DNA of 64,000 nt, from NCBI GenBank assembly GCA_036556425.1, contig DATBJJ010000099.1:1-64000 (forward strand), read 5' to 3'. The position numbers and the translations under genes are program-made. Each line of letters opens with the position of its first letter. The stretch's first letter is position 1. Source of the DNA: DATBJJ01 sp036556425. Lineage in GTDB: Bacteria; Acidobacteriota; Vicinamibacteria; Vicinamibacterales; 2-12-FULL-66-21. The notes below the pieces were generated by a model. The model was not told the origin of the DNA, did not search any database, and was given only the letters and a program-made list of their open reading frames with translations. Shown here piece after piece: positions 8,734 to 17,769 of the stretch.

Positions 8734-10270
8734 CGAAATCGGCGGCCGCGTGACACGCGGCTTGCGCGGCGTCCGCGCCGCTCTCGCGATCGACGCGAAA
8801 CAAGTACGCGCTCGCGTCGAACGATGCCTCCAACCGGAACGCCTGGCAGTTGTCCATCACCATTCGGCCGAGCGGCGCTCCGCTGAGGCGAGGCTTGCCT
8901 TCCGTGAATGGCGCGACGTCCGACAGCACGACGTGCGTTGCGCCGCGCTCGCGTAGGAACGCGAGAAACTCCGACGAGGGACGATCGAGCGCTTCCGTCA
9001 ACGGAATCGAGCGATGACCGGTGACGAGATACAGCGTTGCCGGCGCCGGCGACACGAAGATCGCGGCCGGCTCGACGTGTTCGCGCACGTGGCGAACGAT
9101 TGAGAAAAAGCTCGACCACGCCGCATGCCACGGCATCAAGCAGGCTGAAGACGGCAGGTCATCCGCGATCTGGCACGTCTGCCGGTGCCGCGCCGCGCCG
9201 ATCGCGTCCGCCGCGCCGTTCAACGCGAGAATTCCGGCGGCGAGGCACATTGCCGGCAGGTTCCACGATCGCCGGACTGTGCTGACGATGACGCCGATGC
9301 CGAGGATTGTCGCGGTGACGAGCCATGGAAGGAGCGGCGTGAGGAATCGCTCGCGCCGCCACGGCCAGACAAGGAGCAGCGCGCCGTAGACGATCACGTA
9401 CGCCGCGGCCGCCGGCCATTCGCGCGCGATCAGGAACAACCCCACCAACACCGCCGCACCAGCGATCGCGGCCCCGAGCGCGTCGTCCACTCGCGTCCCG
9501 GGAATCGTCGGCATCAGCGCCGTGTAGAGATTTGGCGCGTAGAGCACGTTGTTGGAGACGCGCGCCGCGATCGCGCGTCCAAGGCCGGTGTCCGCAGGTC
9601 GCGCGACGGCGTCCGCGACGTACGAACTACCCGGCACGTGCGACGGCGCGAGCGTCGTGAAGGCGAACCACGCGCCAATCGTCAGCGCGGATGCTGCTGC
9701 CAATATGGCCGCACGCCGATACTGCCCGCGCAGCAGCCAATAGAGGCCCAGCGCGGCCGCCACCGCCGCCCCCGCGGTACGCATCAGCGCTGCGGCAATC
9801 GCGTATGCGCCGGCCAGGATGGCTCGGCGTGACGTTTCCGGTTGGCCGGTGCCTGCAGCCGCCCACAACGCGATCGCCGTGCACAGCATGAACGGCGCTT
9901 CCGACAACACCCATCCAGCGCTCGTGATGAGCGCGAAATTGAACGCAGTCGCGGAGAGGCATACGAGCGCGATCGTGGAGCCCCAACGCTCTTTGATCGC
10001 GGCAAAGATGAAGAGCAGGGCGGCTGCGGACGCGGCGAGATTCACGAGGACGAGCCAATCGAAGCGCTCGCCGCCGAGCGCCGACCACACCGCGAGCACG
10101 GCCGGATATCCGGGTGGATACATCCGGTGCGCGGGCAGATTGACGTGGAAGAGCTCGCGGTACTCGAAGCCGCGCAGCGCGCGCGCGAGCGCGACGTACA
10201 CCGCTTCGTCGCTGAAGATGCCCGGCACGCGCGCCAGCCAGGCGAGGAGGACGTGGAGCGCCACGAGCAC
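8705..10270 (-). CDS. Polytopic GT39/ArnT-like glycosyltransferase
   Basis: 521 residues, with around ten hydrophobic helices in the first 370 residues and a soluble C-terminal domain of about 130. The first periplasmic loop begins with the conserved acidic motif (PGIFSDEAVYVALARAL) and has PPGYPAVLAVW, as in dolichyl-phosphate-mannose/ArnT type GT-C enzymes, which transfer a sugar from a polyprenyl carrier at the periplasmic face. No ATG exists upstream before the stop, so the GTG at 10270 is used. The 3' end runs 29 bases into the opposing glycosyltransferase. Confidence 0.8.
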   Translation of the reverse strand: MLVALHVLLAWLARVPGIFSDEAVYVALARALRGFEYRELFHVNLPAHRMYPPGYPAVLAVWSALGGERFDWLVLVNLAASAAALLFIFAAIKERWGSTIALVCLSATAFNFALITSAGWVLSEAPFMLCTAIALWAAAGTGQPETSRRAILAGAYAIAAALMRTAGAAVAAALGLYWLLRGQYRRAAILAAASALTIGAWFAFTTLAPSHVPGSSYVADAVARPADTGLGRAIAARVSNNVLYAPNLYTALMPTIPGTRVDDALGAAIAGAAVLVGLFLIAREWPAAAAYVIVYGALLLVWPWRRERFLTPLLPWLVTATILGIGVIVSTVRRSWNLPAMCLAAGILALNGAADAIGAARHRQTCQIADDLPSSACLMPWHAAWSSFFSIVRHVREHVEPAAIFVSPAPATLYLVTGHRSIPLTEALDRPSSEFLAFLRERGATHVVLSDVAPFTEGKPRLSGAPLGRMVMDNCQAFRLEASFDASAYLFRVDRESGADAAQAACHAAADFVTRFDRTPR

Positions 10271-10435
10271 GCACGCGATCGACCACGATGTGCCGGGACT
10301 CTTGCGGATGCGCGGATTATGTCATAAGACTTCGTGTCGTTCCGATGCCGCACGGGCCTCACCGATCACGAATTTCATCGCGAAAAGGGCTTCGCGGCCT
10401 TCGCGACTAAGAACCGTTTTTGCTCTTCTGTCAGC

Positions 10436-11278
10436 ATGCTGATCTCCGTCGTCGTGCCGTTCCACAACGTCGAGCCGTACATCGCGGCGTGCCTCGACGC
10501 ATTGGCCGCCGCCGACTATCCTCGCGATCGTTTTGAGTTGATCTTCGTCGACAACAACTCGACGGATGGATCCGCGGACATCGTTCGCCGATATCCGCAG
10601 GTGCGTCTGCTGTCGGAGCCGGCACCCGGCGCATACGCGGCGCGCAACCGCGGCGTGTCGGCGTCGCGCGGATCGATCGTCGCGTTCACGGATTCGGATT
10701 GCGCGCCCGATCGCGACTGGCTCGCGCGGATCGAGTCCGCGTTGAATGTTCCGGGCGTCCTGCTGGTGCAAGGCTCGCAGCGGTTCGCGCGCGAGTCGCT
10801 GACGTTGTCCCTCTTGAGCGACTACGAAAACGCGAAGGCGGCGCATGTCTTCTCGAGCGGCGTTCCCGAGATCTACTACGCCTACACGAACAACATGGCC
10901 GTGCGGCGCGAGCTCGTCGATCGCGTCGGCCCGTTCGCGGAGGTCATGCGGGGCGGCGACGTCCTGTTCATGCAGAAGGCGATCGCCGCATCTTCCTGCG
11001 CCGCGATTCAGTATCGTCCGGAGATTCGCGTCCGGCATCTGGAGATCACGAGTGCCCGGCGATGGTTTCAGAAGCTGCGGATCTACGGTGAAAGCCTCCG
11101 AGCGTACGGCACCGTTGCGCGCGCGCGGCCGCTGAACCTTCGGGAACGGCTGCAGATCGTCCGCGCCACCGTGCAACGCGGACGTTACTCGCCTGTAAAA
11201 TCAGCCGTGCTGCTGACGCTCTTGATAGCGGGGGCGCTCTTCTACGAGATCGGCCGCAAATTCCCCGGCTCGCGGTAA
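10436..11278 (+). CDS. Family 2 glycosyltransferase
   Basis: About 280 residues. It begins directly with the GT2 core (MLISVVVPFHNVEPYIAACL), has FVDNNSTDGSADIV, the DxD-like FTDSDCAPDRDWL, and a C-terminal hydrophobic helix (SAVLLTLLIAGALFYEIG) that probably anchors it at the membrane. The ATG at 10436 is chosen because the fold starts there; an upstream in-frame ATG at 10334 would add 34 residues unlike the family. The 165 bases between it and the divergent GT39 gene hold no clear promoter. It probably works with the two neighbouring glycosyltransferases on an envelope glycan. Confidence 0.85.
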   Translation: MLISVVVPFHNVEPYIAACLDALAAADYPRDRFELIFVDNNSTDGSADIVRRYPQVRLLSEPAPGAYAARNRGVSASRGSIVAFTDSDCAPDRDWLARIESALNVPGVLLVQGSQRFARESLTLSLLSDYENAKAAHVFSSGVPEIYYAYTNNMAVRRELVDRVGPFAEVMRGGDVLFMQKAIAASSCAAIQYRPEIRVRHLEITSARRWFQKLRIYGESLRAYGTVARARPLNLRERLQIVRATVQRGRYSPVKSAVLLTLLIAGALFYEIGRKFPGSR

Positions 11279-11290
11279 TCTCTACGCGAC

Positions 11291-12886
11291 ATGTCCGACA
11301 CCATTCGCGTCTACGACCGGACGCTGCAGCGGCTCACGCGACGGCAGCTGCTCGACATGGCTTGGAAGCTCGGCGCGGCCGCAATCGCACAGCCGATTCT
11401 CTCGCCCGCGCGCCTCCTCGCCCAACCGCTCTTTCGAAACTACCCGTTCACCATGGGCGTCGCATCCGGCGATCCATTGCCGGACGGCGTCGTGCTCTGG
11501 ACGCGGCTCGCGCCGGAGCCGCTCGACGGCGGCGGCATGCCGATGGCCAACGTCGAGGTCGCGTGGGAGCTCGCGAGCGACCGCGCCTTTGCGTCGATCG
11601 TCCAGAAGGGGACGACAATCGCGCGGCCGGAGCTGGGGCACAGCGTGCACGTCGAAGCGAGCGGGCTCGACGCGGGACGCGAGTATTTCTATCGTTTCCG
11701 CGCCGGCGGCGAAGTCAGTCAGACCGGGCGTACGAAGACGGCGCCGCCCGAAGGCAAGCCGGTCGATCGCCTGCGCTTCGCGATCTGCGGCTGCAGCCAC
11801 TACGAAGCGGGATACTTCACCGCGTACCGGCGGCTGGCGGCGGAGCAGTTCGACTTCGTCTTCCACACGGGCGACTACATCTACGAAGGCCGAAGCGACG
11901 GCGGGAGGAATGCGTCGGTCGTGCGGCAGCACCGGGGATCGGAGATCTACACGCTCGTCGACTACCGCAACCGCTACGCGCAGTACAAGTCGGATCCGGA
12001 TCTGCGGGCGGCGCATGCGTCCGCGCCGTTCGTGATGTCCTGGGACGATCACGAGGTCGACAACGACTACGCGGGCGATCGCGACGAGAACGGCACGCCG
12101 CCGGAGATCTTTCTGCTGCGCCGGGCGGCCGCCTATCAGGCGTTCTTCGAGTCGATGCCGCTCCGCGCGAGCCTGCTGCCGTCCGGACCAAATCTCCGCC
12201 TGTACCGCCGGCTGCGATTCGGCACGCTCATCGACTTCGCCGTCCTCGACACGCGCCAGTACCGCAGCGATCAAGCGTGCGCAACCACGAGTGCGACCGG
12301 CTGCGCCGCGGCGCTGGATCCCGCGCGGACCATCCTCGGCGCCGCGCAAGAGCAGTGGCTGTTCGAGCAGCTCGCGTCGGCGCGCGCGACGTGGACCGTG
12401 ATCGGCCAGCAGGTGCCGACGTTCGCGCGCGACATGGTCAAAGCCAATCCGAAGGGGCGCTACTCGATGGACAAGTGGGACGGGTACGTCGCGTCGCGCA
12501 CGCGGCTCTACGCGCGTCTCAAGGAGACGAAGGCGCCGAATCCGATCGTGCTGTCCGGCGACGTGCACGTGCACTACGGATCCGATCTCAAGATGAACTT
12601 CGCGGATCCGCGGTCCGAGACGATCGGCGCGGAGTTCACGAACACGTCGATCACCTCGGGCGGCGATGGGGCCGAGGTCAGCGGAACGTGGGAAGCGATT
12701 CGCGCCGACAACCCGCACATCAAGTACCACAGCGCGAAGCGCGGCTACATCGCGTGCACCGCCACGCCCGCGTCGATGCGCGCGGACTTCCGGATCCTCG
12801 ATCGCGTCACCGTGCCCGACTCCGCCGATCGCATCGGCGGATCGCTCGTCGTCGAAGCCGGACGGCCGGGCGCCGTGGCGGGTTAA
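11291..12886 (+). CDS. PhoD-like alkaline phosphatase (Tat-exported)
   Basis: 531 residues. A twin-arginine signal (LTRRQLLDMAWKLGAAAIA) is followed by the PhoD N-terminal beta domain (MGVASGDPLPDGVVLWTRL) and the metallophosphatase core: FAICGCSHYEAGYF, FVFHTGDYIYEG, MSWDDHEVDNDY and VLSGDVHVHYGSD carry the expected metal ligands and the Asp-His-Glu cluster. PhoD enzymes hydrolyse phosphomonoesters or diesters in the periplasm with iron and calcium. It lies 12 bases after the glycosyltransferase. Phosphate regulation is not apparent: I see no Pho-box-like repeats upstream. Confidence 0.9.
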   Translation: MSDTIRVYDRTLQRLTRRQLLDMAWKLGAAAIAQPILSPARLLAQPLFRNYPFTMGVASGDPLPDGVVLWTRLAPEPLDGGGMPMANVEVAWELASDRAFASIVQKGTTIARPELGHSVHVEASGLDAGREYFYRFRAGGEVSQTGRTKTAPPEGKPVDRLRFAICGCSHYEAGYFTAYRRLAAEQFDFVFHTGDYIYEGRSDGGRNASVVRQHRGSEIYTLVDYRNRYAQYKSDPDLRAAHASAPFVMSWDDHEVDNDYAGDRDENGTPPEIFLLRRAAAYQAFFESMPLRASLLPSGPNLRLYRRLRFGTLIDFAVLDTRQYRSDQACATTSATGCAAALDPARTILGAAQEQWLFEQLASARATWTVIGQQVPTFARDMVKANPKGRYSMDKWDGYVASRTRLYARLKETKAPNPIVLSGDVHVHYGSDLKMNFADPRSETIGAEFTNTSITSGGDGAEVSGTWEAIRADNPHIKYHSAKRGYIACTATPASMRADFRILDRVTVPDSADRIGGSLVVEAGRPGAVAG

Positions 12887-12938
12887 TCGATAATCTGTTG
12901 TAGACTCGCTCGTAAATCGAGCGCACGAAGGAGCGCAC

Positions 12939-14090
12939 ATGCAGAAACGGCGCGTGGATCGACGTCAGTTCGTTCGCAGCCTCGCGGGCTCGGCGGCCGC
13001 CGTCTCGGCGCTCCCGCGCCGAAGCGCCGCAAGCACGAAGGCGGGCTACGGTACGCCGATCGCCAGGCAGACGCGGCCGAAGATTCGCTTCAGCGTGATC
13101 GGTATCAATCACGGCCACATCAACAGCCAGGTGCAGGCCGTTCAGCGCGGCGGAGGCGAGCTCGTCGCCGTCTTCGCGAAGGAGCAGGATCTGCGCGACG
13201 CGTTCGTCAAGCGATTCCCGCAGGCCAAGGTCGCCAAGAGCGCCGACGAGATCTACGACGACAAGTCGATCCAATTGATCGTCAGCGCCGCGATTCCCGA
13301 CGAGCGCGCGCCGATCGGCATCCGCGCGATGCGGGCGGGGAAGGACTACATGTCCGACAAGCCCGGCATCACGACGCTCGATCAGCTCGCCGAGGCGCGC
13401 AAAGTACAAGCAGAGACGCGGCGCATCTACTCGATCATGTACAGCGAGCGGTTCGAGAATCGCGCGACCGTGAGGGCGGGCGAGCTCGTCAAGGCCGGCG
13501 CGATCGGACAGGTCGTGCAGACGATCGGCCTCGGTCCGCACCGCACGAATCTCAGCACGCGGCCGCCGTGGTTCTTCGAGCGGCCGCGCTACGGCGGCAT
13601 CCTCTGCGACATCGCCTCGCACCAGGCAGATCAGTTCTTGTACTTCACCGGCTCCACGAGCGCGAGCGTCGTCGCGTCGCAGGTCGGGAACATCCACCAT
13701 CCGAAGTATCCCGGCTTGGAGGATTTCGGCGACATGATGGTCCGCGGCGATCGCGGAACGGGCTACATCCGCGTCGACTGGTTCACGCCGGACGGCCTCG
13801 CGACGTGGGGCGACGGCCGCTTGACGATTCTCGGCACGGACGGCTTCATCGAGATCCGCAAGAACGTCGACATCGGCGGGAAGGGCCTCGGGAGTCACCT
13901 CTTTCTGGTCGATAAGAAGGAGACGAAGTACGTCGACTGCACCGACGTGCAGCTCCTGTACGGCGACCAGCTCGTCGCCGACGTCGTGAACCGGACCGAG
14001 ACGGCGATGACGCAGGCGCACTGCTTCCTGGCGACCGAGCTCGTGCTCAAGGCGCAGCACCAGGCGCAGCGCGTGGCGTTCAAATCCTGA
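12939..14090 (+). CDS. Tat-exported Gfo/Idh/MocA oxidoreductase
   Basis: 383 residues. The N-terminus VDRRQFVRSLAGSAAAVSAL is a twin-arginine signal. The dinucleotide-binding fold starts at RFSVIGINHGHINSQVQAV, with MSDKPGITTLDQL in place of the usual E-K-P motif, and a C-terminal Gfo/Idh beta domain (residues 190-300). Such enzymes oxidise or reduce sugars with tightly bound NAD(P). GAAGGAG precedes the ATG, and the 52-base leader holds a small hairpin with six-base arms (12907-12912 and 12918-12923). It probably forms a unit with the following oxidoreductase and cupin. Confidence 0.85.
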   Translation: MQKRRVDRRQFVRSLAGSAAAVSALPRRSAASTKAGYGTPIARQTRPKIRFSVIGINHGHINSQVQAVQRGGGELVAVFAKEQDLRDAFVKRFPQAKVAKSADEIYDDKSIQLIVSAAIPDERAPIGIRAMRAGKDYMSDKPGITTLDQLAEARKVQAETRRIYSIMYSERFENRATVRAGELVKAGAIGQVVQTIGLGPHRTNLSTRPPWFFERPRYGGILCDIASHQADQFLYFTGSTSASVVASQVGNIHHPKYPGLEDFGDMMVRGDRGTGYIRVDWFTPDGLATWGDGRLTILGTDGFIEIRKNVDIGGKGLGSHLFLVDKKETKYVDCTDVQLLYGDQLVADVVNRTETAMTQAHCFLATELVLKAQHQAQRVAFKS

Positions 14091-14115
14091 TCGAGCGACA
14101 CGAACGAGGACTTCA

Positions 14116-15531
14116 ATGGCAGCAAAACGCAAGGGCGGCACGACGCGGCGTGGATTCCTGTCGAACGCCGGCAAGGGCATCGTTCTCTCGTCGATGGCCG
14201 CAGGCTTTCCGGCGATCGTGCCGTCGACGGTGCTCGGCGCCGCTTCGCCGGGCAACCGGATCAACATCGGCGCGATCGGCGTCGGACGCATTTCGCGGAC
14301 GCACGACATGCCGGGGATCTGGAAGAACGAGCGGGCGCGCATCATCGCGGTCTGCGACGTCGACAGCAATCGCGTCGCGGATGCGAAGACGCTGGTCAAC
14401 GGCATCTACAGCAAGCAGACCGGCAAGCCGTACGACGGCATCGTCGGCTACGGCGACTATCAGGCGCTGCTCGCCAACCGCGACATCGACGCCGTCGTGA
14501 TCAGCACGCCGGATCATTGGCACACGCTCATCGCGATCGCCGCTGTCGAAGCGGGGAAGGACGTCTACCTGCAGAAGCCGGCGTCGCTGACGATTGCCGA
14601 AGGGCGGGCGCTCAGCAACGCGGTCCACAGGTCCGGCCGCATCTTTCAGATCGGCAGCCAGCAGCGATCGTGGCCGCAAGGGCAGTTCCGGAAGGCGTGC
14701 GAGCTCGTGCGCAACGGCCGCATCGGCGAGCTGAAGACGGTCGAGGTCGGACTGCCCGGCGATCCGTCCGGCGACGAAGAGCCGATGATGCCGGTGCCGA
14801 AGAATCTCAATTACGACGCGTGGCTCGGCTCGACGCCGGTCGTCGGGTACACGGAAAAGCGCGTGCATCCACAAGTCGGGTACGACCGTCCGGGCTGGCT
14901 GCGCTGCGAGCAGTTCGGCGCGGGCATGATCACGGGGTGGGGCGCGCACCATCTCGACACCGCGCACTGGGGCATGGACGCGGAATACACCGGTCCGGTG
15001 GAGGTGTGGGGCACGGCGGAGTTCCCGAAGAAGGGGCTGTGGGACGTCCACGGGCCGTTCAAGACGGAAGCCGTCTACGAGAACGGCGTGCGGATGATCG
15101 TCAGCGGCGATTTCCCGAACGGCATCAAGTTCATCGGCAGTGAAGGATGGCTCTTCGTCTCGCGCGGCGACGCTCCGGCGGTGACCGCGAGCGATCCCAC
15201 GTCGGCGAACGTCAGCCCGCTCGCGGGCAAGCCGCTCGCCGCGAGCGATCCGAAGATCCTCACGTCGGTGATCGGCCCAGACGAGATTCACTTGCCCGAG
15301 AGCACCGATCATCACGGCAACTGGATCGCGTCGATCCGATCGCGCCAGCAGCCGATCGCGCCCGTGGAAGTCGCGCATCGCGCCTGCTCGGCCTGCCTGC
15401 TCCATCACATCGCGATGAAAGCAAAGCGCAAGCTGTTCTGGGATCCTCGCAAGGAACGGTTCAAGAACGACGACGAGGCGAACGCGCTGCTCTCGAGACC
15501 GCAGCGGTGGCCCTACATGTTGACGACGTAA
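14116..15531 (+). CDS. Tat-exported Gfo/Idh/MocA oxidoreductase, second copy
   Basis: 471 residues. Twin-arginine signal (TTRRGFLSNAGKGIVLSSMA) followed by INIGAIGVGRISRTHDMPGI as nucleotide-binding loop, STPDHWHTLIAIAAVEAGK and VYLQKPASLTIAEGRALSNA (a Q-K-P version of the E-K-P motif). It is of the long Acidobacteria/Planctomycetes exported type and only distantly similar to the preceding gene. It starts 26 bases after it and five bases before the cupin, consistent with an operon for periplasmic sugar or inositol-type metabolism, which is inference. Confidence 0.88.
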   Translation: MAAKRKGGTTRRGFLSNAGKGIVLSSMAAGFPAIVPSTVLGAASPGNRINIGAIGVGRISRTHDMPGIWKNERARIIAVCDVDSNRVADAKTLVNGIYSKQTGKPYDGIVGYGDYQALLANRDIDAVVISTPDHWHTLIAIAAVEAGKDVYLQKPASLTIAEGRALSNAVHRSGRIFQIGSQQRSWPQGQFRKACELVRNGRIGELKTVEVGLPGDPSGDEEPMMPVPKNLNYDAWLGSTPVVGYTEKRVHPQVGYDRPGWLRCEQFGAGMITGWGAHHLDTAHWGMDAEYTGPVEVWGTAEFPKKGLWDVHGPFKTEAVYENGVRMIVSGDFPNGIKFIGSEGWLFVSRGDAPAVTASDPTSANVSPLAGKPLAASDPKILTSVIGPDEIHLPESTDHHGNWIASIRSRQQPIAPVEVAHRACSACLLHHIAMKAKRKLFWDPRKERFKNDDEANALLSRPQRWPYMLTT

Positions 15532-15536
15532 CGATC

Positions 15537-15983
15537 ATGATCACAAAGAGAGATCTTGGGGTCGCGGCGTTCACGCTGGCGGCGACATGGGGCGTCGCAG
15601 CGATGGCGCAGCAAACGCCCGCGCAGCGGCTGCATTCGTCCGCGTTCGACTGGACGGCCATGACGGCGAAGGACAACGCGTACGGGTCGGTGCGGTCGGT
15701 CGTCCGCGCGCCGACGGTCACGCTCGACGAGCTCGAGATGCACATCACGACGCTCAACGCCGGCCAGACGTCGCACGCGCCGCATCAGCATCCGAACGAA
15801 GAGCTGATTATCCTGCGCGAGGGGACGGTCGAAGCGCTCGTGCACGGCGAATGGAAGAGGCTCGGCCCCGGCTCGATCATCTTCCAGGCCTCGAACGAGT
15901 TGCACGGCATCAAGAACGTCGGCGCCACCCCGGCCACGTACCACGTCGTGAATTGGCGCACGACCGCGACTCCCGCGAAATAG
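15537..15983 (+). CDS. Exported cupin-domain protein
   Basis: 148 residues. An N-terminal export signal (TKRDLGVAAFTLAATWGVAA, cleavage near AMAQQ) precedes a single cupin_2 barrel: TSHAPHQHPNEELIILREG contains the His-x-His and Glu metal ligands of motif 1, and SNELHGIKNVG supplies the motif 2 histidine. Substrate unknown; proteins of this kind bind metal and small organic acids or sugars. It follows the second Gfo/Idh oxidoreductase by five bases, suggesting it acts on the same compound. The ATG at 15537 is the only one compatible with the signal. Confidence 0.85.
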   Translation: MITKRDLGVAAFTLAATWGVAAMAQQTPAQRLHSSAFDWTAMTAKDNAYGSVRSVVRAPTVTLDELEMHITTLNAGQTSHAPHQHPNEELIILREGTVEALVHGEWKRLGPGSIIFQASNELHGIKNVGATPATYHVVNWRTTATPAK

Positions 15984-16002
15984 GCCGGCAGCCCTGAGCC
16001 TG

Positions 16003-16008
16003 TATACT
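16003..16008 (+). promoter_or_regulatory. Candidate -10 element upstream of sppA
   Basis: TATACT, preceded directly by TG, lies 17 bases before the GTG of sppA in an otherwise GC-rich gap. An AGGAGG Shine-Dalgarno follows at 16015-16020. No clear -35 hexamer is visible. Confidence 0.35.
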
Positions 16009-16025
16009 CGATCCAGGAGGCCCAA

Positions 16026-17768
16026 GTGGCTGTCAGACGCGGGGTCCTGATCGTGTTCGCGCTCATCATCGCGGCGGTCGCCGTCTCGGCCGCCGGGTTG
16101 CTCTTCATCGGCATCGCCGTCGGCGGCGGCCCGAAGATCTCCTCGAACTCCACGCTCGTCATCGACATCAGCGGCGACCTGCTCGAGAACGAGCCGGGCG
16201 GCGTGATCAATCAATTCCTCGAGCCGCAGCCGACCGTGCGCGCCGTGATCGATTCGCTGCGGAAAGCGGCGGTCGATCGGCGCATCACGAGCGTCATCAT
16301 CCGCCCGACGGGGAACGCCGCGCTCTGGGGCAAGATGCAGGAGATCCGCTCGGCGATCGTCGAGTTCAAGAAATCGAAGAAGCCGATCATCGCGTACCTC
16401 GAATACGGCGGCGACCAGCAGTACTACGTCGCGAGCGCGTGCGACAAAGTGTTCCTGATGCCGGCCGCCTCCCTCGATCTCACCGGCATGGCGAGCTACG
16501 AAGTGTTCCTTCGCGGGATGCTCGACAAGATCGGCGCGCTGCCCGACGCCATTCACGTCGGCGACTACAAGACGGCCTCGAACACGTTCACCGAATACAC
16601 GTTCACGCCCGCGCATCGCGAGATGGCGGAATCGCTGAACTCCGATCTGTATCAGCAGCTCGTGAAGGGCGTGGCCGAAGGCCGCAAGAAGACCGAAGCG
16701 CAAGTGCGCCAGCTCCTCGATCACGGTCCGTATCTGCCCGAAGACGCCGTGCGCGCGGGGCTCGTCGACGATCTCGCGTACGAAGACGAGCTCGACGACA
16801 AGACGAAGCTCGGTCCGGGACGGACGAACACGCTCAAGCAGCACGACTACCGCAACATCGGCTCGACGTCGCTCGGCCTCAATCGCGGACCGCGGATCGC
16901 CGTGATCTACGCCGTCGGGATCATCAGCACCGGCGCGAGCAACTACGACTCGCCCTCGCAGGTGATCGGCTCCGACACGATGGTCGAGTACCTCCGGAAG
17001 GCGCGCGCGGACGACTCGATCCGCGCGATCGTGCTCCGCATCGACAGCCCCGGCGGATCGGCGATTGCCTCCGACGTCATCTGGCGCGAGATCATGCTCA
17101 CGCGCGAGAAGAAGCCGGTCATCGCGTCGATGTCCGACGTCGCGGCCTCGGGCGGGTACTACATCGCGATGCCGGCGCACGCGATCGTCGCGCAGCCCGC
17201 GACGCTCACGGGATCGATCGGCGTCGTGCTCGTCCGCTTCGTGATCGGCGGCACGCTGCAGAAGCTCGGCATCAACATGGAAACGGTCAAGGAAGGGCAG
17301 TACGCCGACATCTATTCACCCGTGCGTCCCTTCACGCCGGACGAGCGGAAGAAGCTCGGCGAGCTGATGCAGGCGACCTACGACACGTTCGTCGAGAAAG
17401 CGGCCGCGGGGCGCAACACGACGCCGGAGCGAATCGACGCCGTCGCGCAAGGGCGCGTGTGGACCGGCAAGCAGGCCAAGGATCTCGGCCTCGTCGACGA
17501 GCTCGGCGGCATGGATCGCGCGCTGCAGATCGCGAAGGAGCGCGCGAAGATCGCGGCGACTGCCGAAGTGGAGCTCGTCGTGTTCCCGCCGAAGAAGTCG
17601 ATCCTCGAGGTCGTCGCGAACCCGCTCGGCCGGTCGACGGACGGCGCCGCGCTGAACGCGCTGGTGGGCCGTCAGAACGCGCGGACGATCGAGGCCGCCA
17701 CGGCGCCGCTGCGGCTCTTCCGCCGCGGCGAGCCGCTCACGCTCATGCCGAACGTGTTCGTGCGGTAG
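16026..17768 (+). CDS. sppA: Signal peptide peptidase SppA, long form
   Basis: 580 residues, the length of the duplicated 67-kDa SppA type. One N-terminal TM segment (GVLIVFALIIAAVAVSAAGL) anchors it in the inner membrane with the protease outside. Two tandem ClpP-like domains follow. By analogy with E. coli SppA the dyad is Lys141 (SACDKVFLMP) in the first domain and Ser375 (SDVAASGGYYIAMP) in the second; the DSPGGSAIASD loop is also present. It degrades cleaved signal peptides. GTG start with AGGAGG five bases upstream. It converges on the foldase gene with one base between stops. Confidence 0.93.
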   Translation: MAVRRGVLIVFALIIAAVAVSAAGLLFIGIAVGGGPKISSNSTLVIDISGDLLENEPGGVINQFLEPQPTVRAVIDSLRKAAVDRRITSVIIRPTGNAALWGKMQEIRSAIVEFKKSKKPIIAYLEYGGDQQYYVASACDKVFLMPAASLDLTGMASYEVFLRGMLDKIGALPDAIHVGDYKTASNTFTEYTFTPAHREMAESLNSDLYQQLVKGVAEGRKKTEAQVRQLLDHGPYLPEDAVRAGLVDDLAYEDELDDKTKLGPGRTNTLKQHDYRNIGSTSLGLNRGPRIAVIYAVGIISTGASNYDSPSQVIGSDTMVEYLRKARADDSIRAIVLRIDSPGGSAIASDVIWREIMLTREKKPVIASMSDVAASGGYYIAMPAHAIVAQPATLTGSIGVVLVRFVIGGTLQKLGINMETVKEGQYADIYSPVRPFTPDERKKLGELMQATYDTFVEKAAAGRNTTPERIDAVAQGRVWTGKQAKDLGLVDELGGMDRALQIAKERAKIAATAEVELVVFPPKKSILEVVANPLGRSTDGAALNALVGRQNARTIEAATAPLRLFRRGEPLTLMPNVFVR

Positions 17769-17769
17769 G

